Source: Spirochaetaceae bacterium
Lineage (GTDB): Bacteria > Spirochaetota > Spirochaetia > Treponematales > Breznakiellaceae
Reading direction: 5' to 3'
Assembly (NCBI GenBank): GCA_031265535.1
Contig: JAISCO010000120.1
Coordinates: 1-7,597 of the forward strand
Length of the DNA: 7,597 bases
The notes beneath the pieces were generated by a model. That model searched no databases and was not told the DNA's origin. It worked only from the letters and a program-made list of their open reading frames with translations. A program made the position numbers and the translations under genes. Below are positions 5,315-7,597 of this stretch, one piece after another; the first letter of the stretch is position 1; each line of letters starts with the position of its first letter.

Positions 5315-6400
5315 CTAGCTTTCCAAGCGGGTTTGAATTAGCTTATAGCGGCCGTCGTCGTCACGGGTCCAGTAAATATCTTCGACGATGGCTTCACCCG
5401 GGCTGCCAAGCTCCAGAGAAATGTTATGCCCGCCGCCTATAGCCAAAATTTTAACGACGGATGAATTAGAAACCCAAATTCGCACACCGTTTTGCGCTTG
5501 AATTGTCTGCTCATCACCTTTAACAAAATAGCGTTCATTCCTGGCTTGACGGTTTGGCTCGCGCAAAATTTCCCAGCGAAACATGCAATAACCGCTAAAA
5601 GCAACTTGAAGCGTAAATGGGTATGGATTTACGGCGCTAAAAATAACGCGCGGCGCGGTCCCAGATACAGCGGGCGGCGCATCAAACACCTGTGTATCGG
5701 AAACCGGTTCATTGATGTTTATTATATCAAATCTAAGTAAAGCGCCGACATCGGAACGGTTCCGCGCATAGTCTACCGCGCTTATTCGCAGTTCTGTAAT
5801 GCCGTCGCTGTTTATATCCGCCACAGATTCATTGTTTAAACCAAGTTTTATATCTTTTTCCGGCGCGGATAGTGTTATAAGATCTCCGATGCTGTGCAGT
5901 GATACTTTGTAACTATTTTCACCAAATGGAATTATCAGCGTGTCGCCTTCATAAAAACGTTTTTCCAGCGAGCCTTCCGCAAGTGAATATTCAACAGGCT
6001 GCCGTTTCGCCAATTCTTCGATATGCCCGTTTTTCGGCATAAAAAAAAAGTAATACGCCGCCCCCCCGCCCGCGGCCAGCGCAAACAATACAATAATGGA
6101 CATTGTTAAAATATGACGGATGTTTAGCGGCGTATGAAGAAGTTGTTCGACAGGAACCGGCGCTTCTTGAATTTTGATGACACGGTAAAGCGCAAAAAGT
6201 TCTTTAGCATTGAGGCCAAGATATTCACCATAGTTCTTTAGAAAACCCAGAGCGTATGTTTCAGCCGTAAACTGTGAAAAGTCTTCAGACTCCAGAGCAA
6301 CAAGATATTTACGGGCAATATTTGTTTCATGGGCGGCATCGTCTATCGATATACCTCTGTTTTCCCGCGCCGTTTTTAACTGTTCGCCTATACTTTTCAT
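5315..6400 (-). CDS. RodZ-like helix-turn-helix membrane protein
   Basis: The 361-residue protein has the RodZ plan: a cytoplasmic N-terminal helix-turn-helix domain (about 1-75, beginning IGEQLKTARENRGISIDDAA and containing YLVALESEDF), a linker, one transmembrane helix (about 97-120), and a periplasmic part. Its last domain (about 264-341, with PF-TLQVAFSGYCMFRW, GVRIWVSNSS and LGSPGEA) resembles the RodZ C-terminal domain (DUF4115). RodZ proteins connect the MreB cytoskeleton to the elongation machinery and help set cell shape. Between helix and C-terminal domain lies an extra beta-rich region (about 135-235) with a DINSDGITE loop at 195-203. AGGTGGA is well placed before the ATG. It lies 23 nt after the LolA-like gene, in one operon. 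The symbol rodZ is plausible but left out because of the extra region. Confidence 0.82.
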   Translation of the reverse strand: MKSIGEQLKTARENRGISIDDAAHETNIARKYLVALESEDFSQFTAETYALGFLKNYGEYLGLNAKELFALYRVIKIQEAPVPVEQLLHTPLNIRHILTMSIIVLFALAAGGGAAYYFFFMPKNGHIEELAKRQPVEYSLAEGSLEKRFYEGDTLIIPFGENSYKVSLHSIGDLITLSAPEKDIKLGLNNESVADINSDGITELRISAVDYARNRSDVGALLRFDIININEPVSDTQVFDAPPAVSGTAPRVIFSAVNPYPFTLQVAFSGYCMFRWEILREPNRQARNERYFVKGDEQTIQAQNGVRIWVSNSSVVKILAIGGGHNISLELGSPGEAIVEDIYWTRDDDGRYKLIQTRLES

Positions 6401-6423
6401 AATATTCCACCTGTTTTCACCTG

Positions 6424-7098
6424 CTACTCTGTATCCCTAAACAAAAAATTGTTATAAATGTTTGCCGATGCCGGGGAGTCGTAAATAAAACGGCGCTCTG
6501 AAACTCCTTGATTCGTTTTAATATCCGAAAAATCAAATTGAATAACGCTGTTTGCTATAGTTGTCCCCTGAATACGGCGTATCAAGAGATTTACGGGATC
6601 AATGCTTAGAATTATTTCACGAAAACCTTCCGATCCATAGCGCCGCGTAAGACGCAGCTTTACAACTTTTTCCCGGGAATTTTCGTCAATCGGCGCCGGT
6701 TCGGGTCCGGTTATAAAAGCTGCCGCGAAATTCCGCCGTAACAGCGAAAGCCCCTGCGCCGTCGCGAGATTTGCGCCCGATGCGCGGCTTGAGTTTACGT
6801 TTTGATTTAAGATCGCGCGGTATTCAGGCAGATAAACCGTAAGCATATCGCCGTTAAAAACTATTACTTGTTCCGCGGGCGTTGTAAAATCTATGCGTAA
6901 AAAATTTGGGCGCATGTGAACAACTGTTCCATACATCTCGGCGCTGCCGGATTGAATCGCAATACGCGCCTCATAATCTTTAAACTGCGCGTATTTATCT
7001 GAAACATTTCCAAGAAAATTCTCTGCCGTAACAATTTGCTGCGCGTTTAATCCGATTAAAAATACGGTTAACTGAAATAAAATAAAAAGTTTTTTCAC
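6424..7098 (-). CDS. lolA: LolA-like outer-membrane lipoprotein carrier
   Basis: The 224-residue product begins with a signal peptide (two lysines, a hydrophobic core at about 4-17, probable cleavage after L17-N18-A19). The mature part has the LolA-like pattern: an N-terminal helix (ENFLGNVSDKYAQFKDYEA), then successive strands including GTVVHMRPNFLRIDF, VIVFNGDMLTVYLP, and a late PVNLLIRRIQ / QFDFSDIKTN segment. LolA-type proteins carry lipoproteins across the periplasm to the outer membrane. The start is the GTG at 7098: GAGG lies about 6 nt upstream and the signal peptide begins there. The frame stays open further upstream to 7269, but only by reading through the tRNA gene, so longer starts are rejected. 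Sequence identity to classical LolA is low, hence some doubt about the exact role. Confidence 0.8.
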   Translation of the reverse strand: MKKLFILFQLTVFLIGLNAQQIVTAENFLGNVSDKYAQFKDYEARIAIQSGSAEMYGTVVHMRPNFLRIDFTTPAEQVIVFNGDMLTVYLPEYRAILNQNVNSSRASGANLATAQGLSLLRRNFAAAFITGPEPAPIDENSREKVVKLRLTRRYGSEGFREIILSIDPVNLLIRRIQGTTIANSVIQFDFSDIKTNQGVSERRFIYDSPASANIYNNFLFRDTE

Positions 7099-7124
7099 AA
7101 AATCCTCTGCAAATCCGACTTTGT

Positions 7125-7207
7125 TGCCGAGGATGAGATTTGAACTCACACGGCCTAACGGCCAGGGGATTTTAAGTCCCCGGTGTCTACCATTCCACCA
7201 CCTCGGC
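7125..7207 (-). tRNA. tRNA-Leu (anticodon UAA)
   Basis: An 83-nt class II tRNA. The acceptor stem is GCCGAGG (from 7207) with CCTCGGC (7132-7126), discriminator A at 7125. The anticodon stem GGGGA/TCCCC encloses loop CTTAAAA, giving anticodon TAA, which reads UUA (and UUG by wobble). The long variable arm contains GGCC-GTTA-GGCC. The T arm is GTGAG-TTCAAAT-CTCAT with one G-U pair. The D arm carries GGTAGAC. No CCA is encoded, so it must be added after transcription. The gene starts about 9 nt after the -10 box and lies 26 nt upstream of the lolA start codon, so tRNA and mRNA probably share a transcript. Confidence 0.97.
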
Positions 7208-7216
7208 TTATACTTT

Positions 7217-7245
7217 AGTCTAATGTTATTCAAACCGATGGTCAA
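7217..7245 (-). promoter_or_regulatory. Sigma70-type promoter of the tRNA-Leu/lolA/rodZ-like unit
   Basis: On the minus strand TTGACC (7245-7240) and TAGACT (7222-7217) are separated by exactly 17 bp, a near-consensus arrangement. Transcription would start within a few bases of the tRNA 5' end at 7207, which is usual for tRNA promoters. No other promoter or terminator is apparent between the tRNA and lolA. The -35 box lies 4 bp beyond the end of the 104-bp repeat. Confidence 0.75.
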
Positions 7246-7249
7246 CCCG

Positions 7250-7353
7250 CCCATTTGCCATGGAGGCACATGCGCTCCGCGCCGGCATACCGAAAGCAGC
7301 CTTCACTCCGTGCCGTCGGGTCTGAAAAAGGCGATTGGCATACGCGGCTACCC
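7250..7353 (-). repeat. 104-bp inverted repeat, right copy
   Basis: This aligns gap-free with the reverse complement of 436-539; six mismatches, of which four cluster in positions 43-56 counted from 7250. Read on its own strand it points at the tRNA-Leu promoter exactly as the left copy points at the atp promoter. Sequence similarity fades beyond 7353. Confidence 0.85.
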
Positions 7354-7597
7354 GCCCTCACCCTGCCCGTCAGTCTTCTCGTAAGCAACTCCTATTCCCG
7401 TCCCTATCGAAAACTGCCTCTTCCTTTTTACCTTTACCTTTTTCCTTACTACCTGCTAACTGTTAATTCTTCATTGTTAATAAATCCTTACTTGCACATT
7501 GTTGATGAAAAACGCTTATTCCATGCGATAGAACGAGCGATACCTTAGCGTTTTCCGTGTATTTAATGCAAGATTTAGTAAGATTTCGACCTTCTCC
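7354..7597. other. Intergenic region with no confident gene
   Basis: This 244-nt stretch contains the second copy of the pyrimidine-rich repeat (7422-7443) and AT-rich sequence. Two minus-strand frames enter from the right edge: one open for 44 codons to a TAA at 7463-7465, the other for 26 codons to a TAA at 7516-7518. Either could be the C-terminus of a gene lying beyond the window, but neither peptide is recognisable and they cannot both be real. No RNA gene or terminator is visible. Confidence 0.4.
7422..7443 (+). repeat. 22-bp pyrimidine-rich direct repeat, copy 2
   Basis: This is identical to 118-139 and in the same orientation. It lies 69 bp outside the right 104-bp repeat, whereas copy 1 lies near the degenerate copy on the left. 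Low sequence complexity limits how much weight the match bears. Confidence 0.6.

Noticed and set aside
6055..6072. C-rich run in the RodZ-like gene as a phase-variation tract
   Set aside because: The run of seven C encodes in-frame glycines of the transmembrane helix, and short runs of this size are common; no frameshift is evident.
7099..7269. N-terminal extension of the LolA-like protein
   Set aside because: The extension would be translated from the tRNA-Leu gene and its promoter; the GTG at 7098 has a ribosome binding site and begins a proper signal peptide.

Overview
The window reads as chromosome of a Gram-negative bacterium of moderate GC. A LolA-type carrier implies an outer membrane. 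The pairing of a LolA-like protein with a long RodZ-like protein, plus short mosaic intergenic repeats, would fit a host-associated treponeme-like spirochaete. That assignment rests on general resemblance only and is tentative.

Layout. Bases 1-540 hold no credible gene. They are a mosaic of repeat modules with a 118-bp MITE-like element (265-382) and a 104-bp repeat (436-539) that ends 3 bp before a likely promoter. Bases 603-3411 are a tight plus-strand operon for part of an F-type ATP synthase: c, b, delta and alpha (atpE-atpF-atpH-atpA). Neither subunit a nor gamma, beta and epsilon lie beside it, so this is a broken-up atp locus. A 134-nt gap containing three tandem Shine-Dalgarno-like units leads to a large polytopic membrane protein of the GtrII glucosyltransferase type (3546-5171). 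Bases 5172-5314 are a structured convergent intergenic region: a hairpin, a run of 14 G, a compact three-way-junction fold, and a symmetrical intrinsic terminator.

On the minus strand, a good sigma70-type promoter (7245-7217) drives tRNA-Leu(UAA), which is followed 26 nt later by a LolA-like periplasmic protein (GTG start at 7098) and 23 nt later by a RodZ-like membrane protein ending at 5315. The 104-bp repeat recurs inverted at 7250-7353 (6 mismatches in 104), again only a few bases behind the promoter.

How the parts fit. The atp genes supply the c-ring, the peripheral stalk and one catalytic-head subunit of a probably proton-driven ATP synthase; the rest must be encoded elsewhere. The minus-strand unit links a tRNA with two envelope proteins (lipoprotein trafficking and cell shape). 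The most unusual points are the near-identical repeat placed just upstream of both inward-facing promoters, the incomplete ATP synthase operon, and the three-way-junction RNA candidate next to a G14 tract.
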